From Cyclobacterium plantarum (lineage in GTDB: Bacteria; Bacteroidota; Bacteroidia; Cytophagales; Cyclobacteriaceae), in assembly GCF_011290685.1 (NCBI RefSeq), contig NZ_JAANYN010000001.1, positions 727,325 to 791,324 on the forward strand: a stretch of DNA of 64,000 nucleotides, in the 5' to 3' direction. How positions within the stretch are numbered: the first letter of the stretch is position 1; each line of letters begins with the position of its first letter. The notes below the pieces were generated by a model. The model saw only the letters and a program-made list of their open reading frames with translations. It made no database searches and was not told the origin of the DNA. The translations under genes were made by a program, and so were the position numbers. This document shows, in pieces, positions 26,704-37,018 of the stretch.

Positions 26704-27654
26704 TTATTGGTTTTGAACCGCCTGCTTTTTTCGCATTTTTCTATCCCGTGCCTTGTCCAGACTTACGTTGATCTCAAAACCTACCAATACCAATATGGAG
26801 GTAATCCACAACCACAGCATTACCGCAATCATGGTTCCAATGGAACCATAAAGCTTGTTGTAAGTAGAGAAGTTATTTAAGTAAAAAGTAAACAGAAAAA
26901 ATCCCAGGGTAATCAATGCACCAGCGACAACCGAACCTGTTGAAAAAAACTTCCATTTGTCATGAACCGCTGGAGCAAAACGGAAGATATATGCTGTGGC
27001 TATTATAAAAAGTAGCAAAAGAACGAAAAACCTGAACGAAGCCAGCGAGTAATAATAAATGGAATTGCTCACAAATTCAAATTCCGAAAAGCGATACAAA
27101 AGATTGCTTCCTACCAACATCACCAGTACGGCCCCGCAAATACTCAGGACCAAAACCACAACGATACTGACCGCCACCATGCGGGTGCGGAAAAAGCCAC
27201 GGTTTTCCCGCGTTCTATATACCGCATTAAAAGCATTCATCATGGATATCACTCCATTGGTGGATAGGTAAAGTGCCAGAAAAAAACCCAAAGACAACAA
27301 ACTTTGCCGGGGCTTACTTACAATATCCATTATTGTGGGAGCAGCTTCATCGTAAATGTTATCTGGCAAAATATCCCTGACAAATATCAGGATATTGGCC
27401 GTGGTTACTTCAGGAATAAAAAATTGAATAAAGGGTATGGTGTTTAGTAGGAAAAGCAGCAAAGGAAACATGGCTACCGTAAAATTAAAAGCCATCGCAC
27501 TGGCCCTTTCAAATACATCATCTTTTTGAATGTGGTGCAGGAATATTTTCCCCACATCATAGAGGTTTTGATCCGGATTGCCAAAGTGAATTGGCTTTAA
27601 GCGCAAAGCCTGTTGGTGCAACCTGAGTTTAAGATGATTTATCCGCTTTTTCAC
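26704..27654 (-). CDS. YihY/BrkB family inner-membrane protein
   Basis: 316 residues from a GTG at 27654 that overlaps the TGA of the thioesterase gene by four bases (GTGA). Six hydrophobic helices and the family stretches AMAFNFTVAMFPLLLF and STNGVISMMNAFNAVYRT identify the YihY/BrkB family, once called ribonuclease BN. Members are membrane proteins of debated function, possibly transporters. It is the last gene of the mltG-thioesterase-yihY operon. Confidence 0.92.
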   Translation of the reverse strand: MKKRINHLKLRLHQQALRLKPIHFGNPDQNLYDVGKIFLHHIQKDDVFERASAMAFNFTVAMFPLLLFLLNTIPFIQFFIPEVTTANILIFVRDILPDNIYDEAAPTIMDIVSKPRQSLLSLGFFLALYLSTNGVISMMNAFNAVYRTRENRGFFRTRMVAVSIVVVLVLSICGAVLVMLVGSNLLYRFSEFEFVSNSIYYYSLASFRFFVLLLLFIIATAYIFRFAPAVHDKWKFFSTGSVVAGALITLGFFLFTFYLNNFSTYNKLYGSIGTMIAVMLWLWITSILVLVGFEINVSLDKARDRKMRKKQAVQNQ

Positions 27655-28079
27655 ATCGATGCCTTAGGAGAGGGTTCAAAATAGGGCCGGATAAGAGCCA
27701 TGAACTTTTGCGGAGGCCGGCAGGGTTTGTGATTGTCCGTTCGCAAAAAGGTAAGCAAGGTTTCTCCGGTATGAATAAGCACTCCCTGCTCAGAAAATAT
27801 TTCATAGTGAAAACGAATTCTCACTCCGGGCATTTCCCTGATGCTAACCCTGATGGTCAAAAGCTCGTCATACTTTCCCGGCAGCAAAAACCGGCTGTGG
27901 TTTTCCAGTACCGGCATCATGACGCCGGTAGCCTCCATTTCTTTGTAAGAAAACCCAACATTGCGCAGTGCCTCCACCCTGGCAACTTCGTAGTAGGCGG
28001 CATAGTTGCCATAGTACACATATCCCATTTGATCTGTTTCTGCATACCTTACCCTGAGTTGGTGTTCGTGTGTAAACAT
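27651..28079 (-). CDS. hotdog-fold acyl-CoA thioesterase (YbgC-like)
   Basis: 142 residues. The opening VRYAETDQMGYVYYGNYAAYYE has the 4-hydroxybenzoyl-CoA thioesterase signature with the catalytic aspartate in the ETDQMG loop. These small hotdog enzymes hydrolyse acyl-CoA thioesters. Its ATG overlaps the mltG stop (TAATG), and its own stop overlaps the YihY start, so the three genes are translationally linked. Confidence 0.92.
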   Translation of the reverse strand: MFTHEHQLRVRYAETDQMGYVYYGNYAAYYEVARVEALRNVGFSYKEMEATGVMMPVLENHSRFLLPGKYDELLTIRVSIREMPGVRIRFHYEIFSEQGVLIHTGETLLTFLRTDNHKPCRPPQKFMALIRPYFEPSPKASM

Positions 28080-29125
28080 TATCTATAGATTTTCGAGGCG
28101 TTTAAAGCATTTTGATATTTTCGGGCATTGATCATGTGATCCCGTAAATTGGTGGCAAAGGCATGGTAACCTGAAAAATCCGCTTTGGCGCAGAAATACA
28201 GGTAATTGTGGTCCGTGTAATTTAGAACAGCATCAAGGGATCTGATCTCCGGCAAATTGATCGGTCCGGGTGGGAGACCGGCATATTTATAGGTATTATA
28301 AGGGCTTTCTACTTCCTTATGTACGTTCAATACACGCCTGATACTGAAATCGCCCAAGGCAAACAGCAAGGTGGGGTCGGCTTGTAGGGGAATGTTTCTT
28401 TCCAGTCGGTTGATATATACACCAGCTACCAGCGGCCTTTCATCAGATTTGTTCGTTTCTGCCTGGACGATCGAGGCCAGCGTGGCTACTTCGGTTGGGC
28501 TCATTTGTAACTTTTCGGCCTTTTCCTTTCTTTCTTCAGTCCAGAATTTTTCGTATTCCCTGTACATCCGGTCAAATAAGTCTATGGGGTCCAGGTTCCA
28601 ATACACCTCATAGGTATTGGGAATGAACATGGTCATGACATTGGTGGTATCAAAGCCATATTTCTCAATGAATGTCTTGTCCTCCAGCAAGGCCAGAAAG
28701 GAAGCTTTGTCCATTTCCAGATTGGTAGTGATTTTCTCTGCCAGCTCCTCAGGAAGCCTGATATTGTTGAATGTGATATTGACCGGACTTTGTCGTCCTG
28801 AGCGAAGCAAAGTCACCAATTCGCGGTTGGACATTTTTGGCTGAATGGTATAACGGCCAGGTTTGACAGCTTCCTGATATTTCATTATTTTGGCAACAAA
28901 GCTGAAAGTCACCACCTCGTTGATGATGTCCCTGGCAATTAAACTATCAAGTACCTGACTGAAGGAACTGCCGGAATAAATCTCCAGCACCTCGGGCTCT
29001 TCCCTGTCCACCATCGTATTGGGAGAGAAAAAAGCCTGGTAAAAATAAAAGCTCAAAGAGGTTAATAAAACGGAAAACGCCACCAATCCCACCAATAAGT
29101 ATTTCTTTTTTTTATCCTTAAGCAT
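28079..29125 (-). CDS. mltG: endolytic peptidoglycan transglycosylase MltG
   Basis: 348 residues, a normal length. A single N-terminal membrane helix (about 8-30) anchors a periplasmic domain. The LysM-like part covers about 45-110. The YceG catalytic domain contains the glutamate of SIVQAETNKSDE near 216-227 and the later ADPTLLFALGD and YNTYKYAGLPPGPI motifs. MltG cleaves nascent glycan strands and helps set strand length. It is the first gene of the operon with the thioesterase and YihY genes. Confidence 0.95.
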   Translation of the reverse strand: MLKDKKKKYLLVGLVAFSVLLTSLSFYFYQAFFSPNTMVDREEPEVLEIYSGSSFSQVLDSLIARDIINEVVTFSFVAKIMKYQEAVKPGRYTIQPKMSNRELVTLLRSGRQSPVNITFNNIRLPEELAEKITTNLEMDKASFLALLEDKTFIEKYGFDTTNVMTMFIPNTYEVYWNLDPIDLFDRMYREYEKFWTEERKEKAEKLQMSPTEVATLASIVQAETNKSDERPLVAGVYINRLERNIPLQADPTLLFALGDFSIRRVLNVHKEVESPYNTYKYAGLPPGPINLPEIRSLDAVLNYTDHNYLYFCAKADFSGYHAFATNLRDHMINARKYQNALNASKIYR

Positions 29126-29194
29126 ATTTTTTTTTAAATTTCTGACTTATGATTATCAAATCATTGATTTGGTATAAGGAACCTGATTGTGCCA

Positions 29195-29202
29195 CAAATA
29201 TA
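29195..29202 (-). promoter_or_regulatory. -7 promoter element for the mltG operon
   Basis: On the minus strand this reads TATATTTG, a full TAnnTTTG match, about 70 bases before the mltG start. No clear -33 element was found. Confidence 0.45.
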
Positions 29203-29338
29203 CTATTAAATCAGGTACTTGGTTTTAGGAAAAACAAAATCCACTTAAAAAGGAGGGTCGGCTTTTATTTTGTCGATTAATTGATTTAATTTAAAACTAG
29301 TTAACCCAATAAATAGGATTTTCCGTTTTTAACATATT

Positions 29339-29968
29339 ATGGCAGCGGCATTTATTAAAATTTATCCTGAAAACCCCGATCCGAGAAGGATACAGCAGGT
29401 AGTCGATGTCCTGAGACAGGGTGGTGTGATCATTTATCCCACCGACACCATTTATGGAATGGGCTGCGATATTTTTAATCAAAAAGCCATAGAAAGAATA
29501 TGTTTGATCAAGGGAGTTAAACCCAAAAAGCAGAATTTTTCGTTTATATGTTACGATCTGAGTAATATTTCTGAATATACCCGGGCTTTAAGTACTCCTG
29601 TTTTCAAAATGATGAAGAAAGCCTTGCCCGGACCATTTACATTTATTTTGGATGCTAACAATAAAGTACCTAAAATACTGAATAACAAAAAGAAAACAAT
29701 AGGAATCAGGGTGCCCGACCACAGTATTCCACGCACATTGGTGAAGGAACTGGGACAGCCCATCCTGACGACTTCCATCAGGGATGAAGACGATGTAATA
29801 GAATATAGTACAGATCCGGAATTAATTTATGAGAAATTCAAAGATCTGGTGGACCTGGTCATTGATGGGGGCTATGGAAACAATGTGGCATCCACAGTCG
29901 TTGATTGTACAGCTGATCAAATAGAAGTATTGAGAGAGGGAATGGGTGAAATAAATGAATTTATTTGA
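29339..29968 (+). CDS. Sua5/YciO/YrdC family protein, YciO-like
   Basis: 209 residues with the YrdC fold: GGVIIYPTDTIYGMGCDI near 28-45, RICLIKG near 55-61, PGPFTFIL near 97-104, TIGIRVP near 120-126. The segment after the first helix (KKQNFSFICYDLSNISEY) resembles YciO more than TsaC, whose essential K-x-R motif is not clear here. Family members make threonylcarbamoyl-AMP for tRNA t6A; YciO-type proteins are weaker or of uncertain role. It is followed 63 bases later by the WbqC gene. Confidence 0.88.
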   Translation: MAAAFIKIYPENPDPRRIQQVVDVLRQGGVIIYPTDTIYGMGCDIFNQKAIERICLIKGVKPKKQNFSFICYDLSNISEYTRALSTPVFKMMKKALPGPFTFILDANNKVPKILNNKKKTIGIRVPDHSIPRTLVKELGQPILTTSIRDEDDVIEYSTDPELIYEKFKDLVDLVIDGGYGNNVASTVVDCTADQIEVLREGMGEINEFI

Positions 29969-30031
29969 GGAAAATCGTTTTTCCTTTGTCGGAATAGTTT
30001 CTTAGGCCTAACTTACAGCAAACGGAAGAAA

Positions 30032-30667
30032 ATGAATAAAGTCGTTCCGGTAGTTGTTTCTGATTCGCTCTATTTGCCGCCCTTATCCTATTTCATAGCG
30101 GTAAAAGCCAGTAAGGAAATAATCATTCCATCTGATGAGCCGATTTTAAGACAATCTTATGTAAATAAAGCGAAAGTATTGCTGGCAAATAAAACGGAAG
30201 TATTAAGTGTTCCGGTTTTTGGGATCAGAAAAAAACAGGAAATCAAGGATGTTAGAATCGATTACAATCAAAAATGGCTGAATGTCCATTTGAAAGGACT
30301 TCAAAGTGCTTATGGTAAGGCACCCTTTTTTGAGTATTTTTATTCTGACCTGGAGCATGTATATTTACAAAAGCATGCTTTTCTAATAGATTTGAATCGG
30401 GAACTACTGACACTTTGTCTTAAATTTCTGCGTTGGAATGTCAGGCTGATGGTGATTGAAAAAAAAGATTTCGTTGCGCCTGAAAGGGACATTAGGGGAC
30501 TAATTCACCCTAAAAGGCTGATGGACAGGGATAAAATTTACATTCCTCATAAATATCAGCAAATATTTGGCGCAAACTTTGTTCCTAATTTGTCCATCGT
30601 GGATTTGTTGTTCTGTGAAGGACCAATGGCGGAAACCATTTTAAACCGATCAGAAAAAACTAATTGA
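30032..30667 (+). CDS. WbqC family protein
   Basis: 211 residues. The start (LPPLSYFIAVKAS) and the QSYVNKAKVLLANKTEVLSVPVF segment fit the WbqC-like family common in Bacteroidota, in which the N-terminal part of O-antigen-type WbqC is conserved. The C-terminal HKYQQIFGANFVPNLSIVDLLF motif is also typical. Function is unproven. It lies between the YciO-like gene and clpC on the same strand. Confidence 0.85.
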   Translation: MNKVVPVVVSDSLYLPPLSYFIAVKASKEIIIPSDEPILRQSYVNKAKVLLANKTEVLSVPVFGIRKKQEIKDVRIDYNQKWLNVHLKGLQSAYGKAPFFEYFYSDLEHVYLQKHAFLIDLNRELLTLCLKFLRWNVRLMVIEKKDFVAPERDIRGLIHPKRLMDRDKIYIPHKYQQIFGANFVPNLSIVDLLFCEGPMAETILNRSEKTN

Positions 30668-30700
30668 ACAATATGTAAAAGTATTGTGTTTTTAAAACAA

Positions 30701-30721
30701 ATTTGATAACATTAATCAAAT
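30701..30721. promoter_or_regulatory. inverted repeat upstream of clpC
   Basis: ATTTGAT (30701-30707) and ATCAAAT (30715-30721) form a 7-bp dyad with a 7-base spacer, 30 bases before the clpC ATG. It could be an operator or a coincidence in AT-rich DNA. Confidence 0.3.
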
Positions 30722-30751
30722 ATTCGAAATAATACCATAACAAAGGATATA

Positions 30752-33277
30752 ATGGAAGCAAAATTTTCAAACAGAGTTAAAGAGGTGATCTCCCTCAGCC
30801 GCGAAGAAGCTTTGCGATTGGGACATGATTACATCGGTACAGAGCACCTCTTGTTAGGAATGATCCGTGAAGGTGAGGGAGTGGCTGTTTCCATTCTTAA
30901 GAAGCTTGGCGTTCCTTTGGATGAATTGAGAAATTCTGTAGAGAGGGCAGTAAAGGGTACTGCCAATCACAATGTGAAAAATCTGGCCAATATTCCGCTG
31001 ACCAGGCAGTCTGAGAAAGTATTGAAGATTACCTACCTGGAGGCTAAAATTTTCAAAAGCCAACTAATAGGCACCGAACATTTGCTGCTTTCTATATTGA
31101 GAGATGAGGACAACATAGCTACTCAGATATTACAAAAATTTGACGCTACCTATGACTCTGTCAAAGAAATGCTTGAATTTCAAACCGATCAATCCCCCAG
31201 GTCTGGTACAGAAGCCGATGATTCGGATGAAGAAGGATCTAAATTATTCGGAGCCTCTGGTGGGGCCTCCGGTACTTCCAAGGGTAGTGCTGAAAAATCC
31301 AGAACACCAGTCCTGGATAACTTCGGCCGTGACCTAACCCGCATGGCGGAAGAAGATAAACTCGACCCCATTATAGGTAGGGAAAAAGAAATCGAAAGGG
31401 TGGCGCAGATACTTTCCAGAAGAAAGAAAAACAATCCCATCCTTATCGGTGAACCAGGAGTGGGAAAGACTGCCATAGCGGAGGGGCTTGCCTTGCGGAT
31501 TATACAAAAGAAAGTTTCCAGAGTCCTTTTCAACAAAAGGGTGGTCACATTAGATCTGGCATCTTTGGTGGCAGGCACCAAATACCGTGGTCAGTTTGAA
31601 GAACGAATGAAAGCGGTGATGAACGAGTTGGAGAAATCTCCAAATGTCATCCTGTTTATCGATGAGCTGCATACCATTGTCGGTGCAGGAGGAGCAAGTG
31701 GTTCCCTTGATGCTTCCAATATGTTCAAACCGGCATTGGCCAGAGGGGAAATACAATGTATTGGTGCCACCACCTTGGATGAATACCGACAGTACATTGA
31801 AAAAGATGGGGCGCTTGCAAGGAGGTTTCAGATGGTGATGGTAGATGCTACCTCTCCTGAAGAAACAGTTCAAATCCTGGAGAATATTAAGGACAAGTAT
31901 GAGGATCATCACAATGTAAATTATACACCGGAGGCCATTCAGGCTTGTGTATACCTTTCCGATAGGTATATTTCTGACAGGTTTTTGCCGGACAAAGCAA
32001 TAGATATCCTGGATGAGGCCGGAGCAAGGGTTCATATCAATAATATCCATGTTCCTGAGAATATTCTCAAGCTGGAAGAAGAAGTAGAAAAGATCAAGGT
32101 GGAGAAAAACCGCGTTGTCAAAAGCCAGAAATACGAAGAAGCCGCCCAACTCAGGGACAAGGAGAAAAAACTCCTGGAGCAACTTGAGAATGCGAAAGCC
32201 AAGTGGGAAGAAGAAAGTAAGACCAAAAGATATACTGTAGAAGAAGACAACGTGGCTGAAGTGATAGCCATGATGACCGGTATACCTGCCAGGAGAATTG
32301 CCCAGAATGAAGGTGCAAAGCTGCTCAATATGGGCGAAGAGCTGAAAGGAAAAGTGGTAGGTCAGGAAGAGGCAATCAAAAAACTTACCAAAGCCATTCA
32401 AAGGACAAGGGTAGGTCTTAAAGATCCCAAAAAACCCATTGGTTCCTTTGTATTTCTTGGACCTACAGGGGTTGGTAAAACAGAGCTTGCCAAAATGCTG
32501 GCCATCTACCTGTTTGACAAAGAAGACTCCTTGATCCGAATAGATATGTCGGAATATATGGAGAAATTCTCCGTTTCCAGGCTGGTAGGAGCTCCTCCCG
32601 GTTATGTAGGATACGAAGAAGGAGGGCAGTTGACCGAAAAGGTAAGGAGAAAACCCTATTCAGTAGTATTGCTTGATGAGATAGAAAAAGCGCATCCAGA
32701 TGTTTTCAATATCCTGTTGCAGGTTTTGGATGATGGGGTACTCACAGACGGATTGGGACGTAGGGTTGACTTTAGAAATACGATCATCATCATGACTTCG
32801 AATATAGGTGTCAGAGACCTGAAAGATTTCGGTGCAGGTATCGGATTTGCGTCCAAAGCCAAGGAAGAGAACATGGATGAGGTGATGAAATCAACCATTC
32901 AGAATGCGCTTAAAAAAGCATTTAGTCCTGAGTTTCTAAACAGATTGGACGATGTGGTAATATTCAATTCCCTTACCAAGGAGCATATCCATCAGATCAT
33001 AGACATCAATCTTAAAAAATTGTTTGCCAGAATTACTGACCTTGGATATGTCATTGAATTGACAAATGAGGCCAAAGATTTCCTTTCCGAAAAAGGATAT
33101 GACAAGCAATATGGAGCCAGACCACTCAATCGAGCGATCCAAAAATACCTGGAGGACGCGCTGGCTGAGGAAATCCTGAAAGGCGAACTTTCAGACGGCG
33201 ATGTAATAATTGCCGATTACTCAGGAAGTGGAGATGCATTGGATATTCGGGTTACCAGGAAAGAGAAAGCTGATTGA
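30752..33277 (+). CDS. clpC: ATP-dependent Clp protease ATP-binding subunit ClpC
   Basis: 841 residues, full length. An N-terminal Clp-N double repeat covers about 3-145. AAA domain 1 has Walker A GEPGVGKT, with the acidic Walker B IDELHT. A UVR-type coiled middle region ([14 protein letters not shown], about 455-470) identifies ClpC rather than ClpA. AAA domain 2 has Walker [14 protein letters not shown] loop near 694 would dock on ClpP. It unfolds proteins and feeds them to ClpP. It ends in its own terminator and is probably monocistronic. Confidence 0.97.
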   Translation: MEAKFSNRVKEVISLSREEALRLGHDYIGTEHLLLGMIREGEGVAVSILKKLGVPLDELRNSVERAVKGTANHNVKNLANIPLTRQSEKVLKITYLEAKIFKSQLIGTEHLLLSILRDEDNIATQILQKFDATYDSVKEMLEFQTDQSPRSGTEADDSDEEGSKLFGASGGASGTSKGSAEKSRTPVLDNFGRDLTRMAEEDKLDPIIGREKEIERVAQILSRRKKNNPILIGEPGVGKTAIAEGLALRIIQKKVSRVLFNKRVVTLDLASLVAGTKYRGQFEERMKAVMNELEKSPNVILFIDELHTIVGAGGASGSLDASNMFKPALARGEIQCIGATTLDEYRQYIEKDGALARRFQMVMVDATSPEETVQILENIKDKYEDHHNVNYTPEAIQACVYLSDRYISDRFLPDKAIDILDEAGARVHINNIHVPENILKLEEEVEKIKVEKNRVVKSQKYEEAAQLRDKEKKLLEQLENAKAKWEEESKTKRYTVEEDNVAEVIAMMTGIPARRIAQNEGAKLLNMGEELKGKVVGQEEAIKKLTKAIQRTRVGLKDPKKPIGSFVFLGPTGVGKTELAKMLAIYLFDKEDSLIRIDMSEYMEKFSVSRLVGAPPGYVGYEEGGQLTEKVRRKPYSVVLLDEIEKAHPDVFNILLQVLDDGVLTDGLGRRVDFRNTIIIMTSNIGVRDLKDFGAGIGFASKAKEENMDEVMKSTIQNALKKAFSPEFLNRLDDVVIFNSLTKEHIHQIIDINLKKLFARITDLGYVIELTNEAKDFLSEKGYDKQYGARPLNRAIQKYLEDALAEEILKGELSDGDVIIADYSGSGDALDIRVTRKEKAD

Positions 33278-33307
33278 TAACAATCCAAATAAGTTTGATA
33301 AAATACC

Positions 33308-33346
33308 AATAAAAGGGTGGCAATTTTTGCCTCCCTTTTATTTTTT
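33308..33346 (+). terminator. terminator of clpC
   Basis: AATAAAAGGG-T-GGCAA and its complement TTGCC-T-CCCTTTTATT form a 15-bp stem with one T/T mismatch, followed by a TTTTTT tract. It starts 30 bases after the clpC stop. Confidence 0.85.
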
Positions 33347-33462
33347 AGGAACAAGATTTGTTATGTCTGTTTGAAAATAAAACCACAAGTAGCAATCCTT
33401 TGGGTCTTTGTCCTTTGAAAAATGAAGCTGCTTATTTTAAGAACATTATCTTGTATTCAAAA

Positions 33463-33482
33463 TACAAAAATGTATTTTTGTA
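33463..33482 (+). promoter_or_regulatory. palindrome overlapping a -7 element
   Basis: TACAAAAAT (33463-33471) and ATTTTTGTA (33474-33482) make a 20-base palindrome. TATTTTTG at 33473-33480 within it matches TAnnTTTG, so a regulator bound here would block the promoter of the beta-propeller gene at 33556. This is a prediction from pattern only. Confidence 0.4.
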
Positions 33483-33555
33483 AGCAGAAGTTGCACTTTA
33501 AAATGGTCGTTTGTAGTTGGTCTGATTGGGATGATTGCATTAAACTTATGCTGAT

Positions 33556-34491
33556 ATGAGTTTTTTTATTGAAATGCTTTTGAAGGTACTATTCCTTTTT
33601 TCCATAATACCCTTTTTGCTTTCTGAAAAGCTGCAGAAGAAATACGATGTGAGAATTAATCCGCAGGTGGAATACACCATTTTTTCAGGACCTCAGAAAA
33701 TCAGGCAAATCGAAGAAAGATTTATGGATGAAACCAGTGGTATGGCCATTTCACAAAAATATCCGGGACGTATTTTTGTTCACAATGATAGCAATGGTAC
33801 TCCGGAAATTTATGTGCTGGATACCTTGGGCCAATACCTGGGATCCATCAATCTTGAAGGAGTGCAAAACAGGGACTGGGAAGATATGGCTATCGGGCCA
33901 GGACCTGTACCTGGGAGATCCTATCTGTATATTGGTGATATTGGTGATAATTTCAGTAAGCATGAGGAATTGATCGTTTATAGGATTCCCGAGCCAAAAG
34001 ACCTGGACCTGAAGGAAAAACTCAGTATCGTTCCTGAAAAAATAATTTTGATCTATCCTGACGGAAGTAAAGATGCAGAAACCATGCTGGTAGATCCATT
34101 GTCAGGTGACCTGTATGTATTGTCCAAAAGGGATGCCAGCAATACCCTGTACAAAGTGGATGCGGACCAGCTGATCAATGGAGATACAGTGACCCTGGAA
34201 AAAGTGATGCAGCTTCCGATTACGCTTTCCGTAGGAGGTGACATTTCTGCTGATGGCACCCAGATAGTCATCAAAAACTATTGGGTGGTTTATTACTGGA
34301 CCCGGAATCCCGGTGAATCTCTGGCAGAAACTTTGCAGCGACAACCCAAATTACTCCCCTATGAACCTGAACCTCAAGGGGAAGCCATTGCTTTTACCCC
34401 TGACGGACAAGCTTATTATACCCTAAGTGAAAAAAAATTGCGGGTAGAACCGGTACTTTATCGTTATGACAAAGTCTTGAAAACAGATTGA
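33556..34491 (+). CDS. secreted beta-propeller-like protein
   Basis: 311 residues. A hydrophobic N-terminal helix (5-22) acts as a signal or anchor. Repeated strand patterns such as GRIFVHNDSNGTPEIYVLD, SYLYIGDIGDN and GDLYVLSKRD, with a DNS/GDIGDN-type acidic turn, suggest a beta-propeller of the kind annotated as PE-PGRS-like or SdiA-regulated in Bacteroidota. Enzyme activity is not evident. It stands alone, converging on the GH92 gene. Confidence 0.65.
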   Translation: MSFFIEMLLKVLFLFSIIPFLLSEKLQKKYDVRINPQVEYTIFSGPQKIRQIEERFMDETSGMAISQKYPGRIFVHNDSNGTPEIYVLDTLGQYLGSINLEGVQNRDWEDMAIGPGPVPGRSYLYIGDIGDNFSKHEELIVYRIPEPKDLDLKEKLSIVPEKIILIYPDGSKDAETMLVDPLSGDLYVLSKRDASNTLYKVDADQLINGDTVTLEKVMQLPITLSVGGDISADGTQIVIKNYWVVYYWTRNPGESLAETLQRQPKLLPYEPEPQGEAIAFTPDGQAYYTLSEKKLRVEPVLYRYDKVLKTD

Positions 34492-34674
34492 TTTACCCCG
34501 CCAATGACATGTTTGTTAAGTAGCTTTTATTCAATAGATGAGAAAAAATAGTATCATCCTGATAGCTGCTTTTTAACAATGGTTTATTTTTTCGGTGATG
34601 AAAGTCCCATTTTTAATAGGTGACTTAAATCCACACCGTAACCCTATATCCAACTCAACCCATTAAGAAAAGGT

Positions 34675-34700
34675 AAACCCTGTCAGGTCTTAGGGTTTTA
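34675..34700. terminator. weak hairpin between convergent genes
   Basis: AAACCCT (34675-34681) and AGGGTTT (34692-34698) form a 7-bp stem with a 10-base loop and a short T run. It could end transcripts from either side. Confidence 0.35.
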
Positions 34701-34726
34701 GAAGGTACTTTCCTTGATTTCGCGTT

Positions 34727-37006
34727 TTAGGGCTTACTGCCCATTTCTAATTTCAATATTCCCCCACTTACCAACGCATCATGGCGGATACCTATATCGT
34801 GTATTTCATTACCATTGAATATTTTACTTTGGATATAAAAATGGTCGGGCCGGATGTTTTCTGCCTGGATGGTAAAGGTATCCCCAGAATAATAATCCGG
34901 ATGTAAGTGAATCACTGCTTTATCAAAAATAGGGCTTCCCAATTCATAAATGGGGTTTTCTTCCGTTCCGGCATTCATTTGAAACAGGCCTAATTTCATC
35001 AATACCGCCAGTGAACCCATCAAGCCCTGATCTTCATCTCCATTGTATCCCAAATGCGGCGTCAGGGCGGAAAAGGCTTTATCCAGCACTTTTCTACTCC
35101 AATACTGGGTCAAATCCGGACGGTCCAGGTAATTGAATACATAAGCCATTTGCATGGAAGGTTGGTTTCCATAGTTCACCGGGATGCGCCTGTATTCCGG
35201 GTGAGTTTCTACGGCATGTGAAGTTCCGGAAGTGAAACCCAGCTTTTCTGCCTCTTCAAACTGCCAATTGAGTTTGGCTGCTGCTTTTTCCTTACCGCCC
35301 ATTAACTGGGCCAATCCGGAAATGTCATGAGGCACAAACCAGGTAAACTGGGCACCATTGGCTTCCACAAAACCCTTTCCATAGTCATAGGGATCGAAAG
35401 GTTCCATCCAATTCCCTTTTTCGTCTTTGGGGCGCATCCAGCCCGATTGAGCATCATATACGTTTTTATAATTTTGCGAGCGGCTCAAAAACAATGCTTC
35501 ATCTGCCCGTTTACCCAAGGCCCTGGACAGCTGCGCCAGTGTCCAGTCCTGATAGCTGTATTCCAGTGTCTGGCCGGCACCTTGTTCGTGCCCGCCAAAT
35601 CTTCCTCTGGAATTGGGGTAGGGGACATATCCTTTACTCATATAATCTTCCACATTGCCGCCCCTGGCCGTTTGATGTTCATACCCTGATTTACTCATCA
35701 TACCGCCGGGCAGGTGGTTTTTTTTCAATCCCTCGTAGGCAGTGGATATATCGAAGCCCCGGATACCTTTTTGGTATAAGCCTACAAAGAAGGGGGTAGA
35801 GGAGGCCCCTGTCATTACATAGGTATAATTGCCACCGGAAGGTCCTCTGGGTATTAGTCCCCCATCCTTGTAATATTGGACAAAACTGTTGGCAAACTCC
35901 TCGGCAATGTCCGGATAGACCAGTGCCCATAAAACAGCAATGGTCCATTGAGCTCCCCAGAAAGAATCTGAGTTAAAATGTCTGAATAAAGGCTTTCCTT
36001 CATCATCCACTGGTAGTTGCCCTATGCGGAACGTATCCCTGGTATGGTCCGGATAAGCCCCGTTGACATCACTGATGGTCCTGCGGCCTTGCAATGCTTT
36101 CCATAGATCAGTGTAAAATCTTTTTTGCTGGGTTTCGGTATTGCCTTCTATTTGAATTCTTCCCAATAACTCATTCCAAACTTCCCGGGTATCGGCCACT
36201 ACCTGGTCAAAATTCCAATGGGGAATTTCGGTCAATAAGTTTTCCATGGCATTATCCGGATGGGTATAGGAAAGGCCTACTTTCATTTGTACCGGATTTC
36301 CCTGGCTTTCACCAAAACCTACAATGATATGGGGTAAACTATCGTGGGCAGTCCAGCTCTCAATATCACGGTCAAATACCACCTGAAAATGAACTTTAAT
36401 GGGCTTGGGCCTTCGGGATGTGGGAGAATTGGTGATTTGTCCCTCTAATCTCCGTTTCCCTGTTTGTTTTAGTTGCCCATCCACCATGGAACTGGGACCC
36501 AAAATACCGCCCAGGTGAAACAATACCCCGGCTTGTTTCCCTTTGGGGTACTTGTAACGGTGCATGCCCACCCGATGGCTGGCTGTGAGTTCCACATCTA
36601 TTTCATACCGGTCTAAAAAAACTTTGTGGTAACCTGCCTTTACGGTTTCCTTTTCATGGCTGTAGGAAGTATAGTAGTCTGCAATCAGTTTTTCCGGAGC
36701 CTCGGTGTAGCTTACAGGCATCACTGAAACACCGGAAAGTTGCCAGGCATGGATATGGCTAAATCCTTTGATGGTATCGGCATCATAACGGTATCCGCTG
36801 TTCCATGCGCCGTCTATTTCATGATCGGGACTGAGATTGACCATACCAAATGGTCGGGTTGCCGAACTGAAATAAAACCACCGGGAATTGGCAGCATCCA
36901 GCATGGGGTAAACCAGGTCTACCGGCTGGGGATCAGGTTTGACCTGAAAAGAGAAAAGGGGGAGTAAGCAAAGTAGAAAGTATATCCGGAAAGTAAATGG
37001 TCGCAT
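34727..37006 (-). CDS. GH92 family glycosidase (alpha-mannosidase type)
   Basis: 759 residues from the ATG at 37006 (a TTG at 37015 would add three). A signal peptide covers about 1-21. The N-terminal beta-sandwich carries YPMLDAANSRWFYFSSATRPFGMVNLSPD, and the (alpha/alpha)6 region carries the SFWGAQWT, GHEQGAGQTLEYSYQDW and GNQPSMQMAY motifs, all typical of GH92. Members are calcium-dependent exo-alpha-mannosidases acting on mannans and N-glycans in the periplasm or at the cell surface. No SusC/SusD pair is adjacent, so it is not in a full polysaccharide utilisation locus. It lies 12 bases after galE on the same strand. Confidence 0.92.
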   Translation of the reverse strand: MRPFTFRIYFLLCLLPLFSFQVKPDPQPVDLVYPMLDAANSRWFYFSSATRPFGMVNLSPDHEIDGAWNSGYRYDADTIKGFSHIHAWQLSGVSVMPVSYTEAPEKLIADYYTSYSHEKETVKAGYHKVFLDRYEIDVELTASHRVGMHRYKYPKGKQAGVLFHLGGILGPSSMVDGQLKQTGKRRLEGQITNSPTSRRPKPIKVHFQVVFDRDIESWTAHDSLPHIIVGFGESQGNPVQMKVGLSYTHPDNAMENLLTEIPHWNFDQVVADTREVWNELLGRIQIEGNTETQQKRFYTDLWKALQGRRTISDVNGAYPDHTRDTFRIGQLPVDDEGKPLFRHFNSDSFWGAQWTIAVLWALVYPDIAEEFANSFVQYYKDGGLIPRGPSGGNYTYVMTGASSTPFFVGLYQKGIRGFDISTAYEGLKKNHLPGGMMSKSGYEHQTARGGNVEDYMSKGYVPYPNSRGRFGGHEQGAGQTLEYSYQDWTLAQLSRALGKRADEALFLSRSQNYKNVYDAQSGWMRPKDEKGNWMEPFDPYDYGKGFVEANGAQFTWFVPHDISGLAQLMGGKEKAAAKLNWQFEEAEKLGFTSGTSHAVETHPEYRRIPVNYGNQPSMQMAYVFNYLDRPDLTQYWSRKVLDKAFSALTPHLGYNGDEDQGLMGSLAVLMKLGLFQMNAGTEENPIYELGSPIFDKAVIHLHPDYYSGDTFTIQAENIRPDHFYIQSKIFNGNEIHDIGIRHDALVSGGILKLEMGSKP

Positions 37007-37018
37007 GTGGTTCAAATT

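Noticed and set aside
31550-32401. 283-codon frame opposite clpC
   Set aside because: Shadow of a certain, highly conserved gene.
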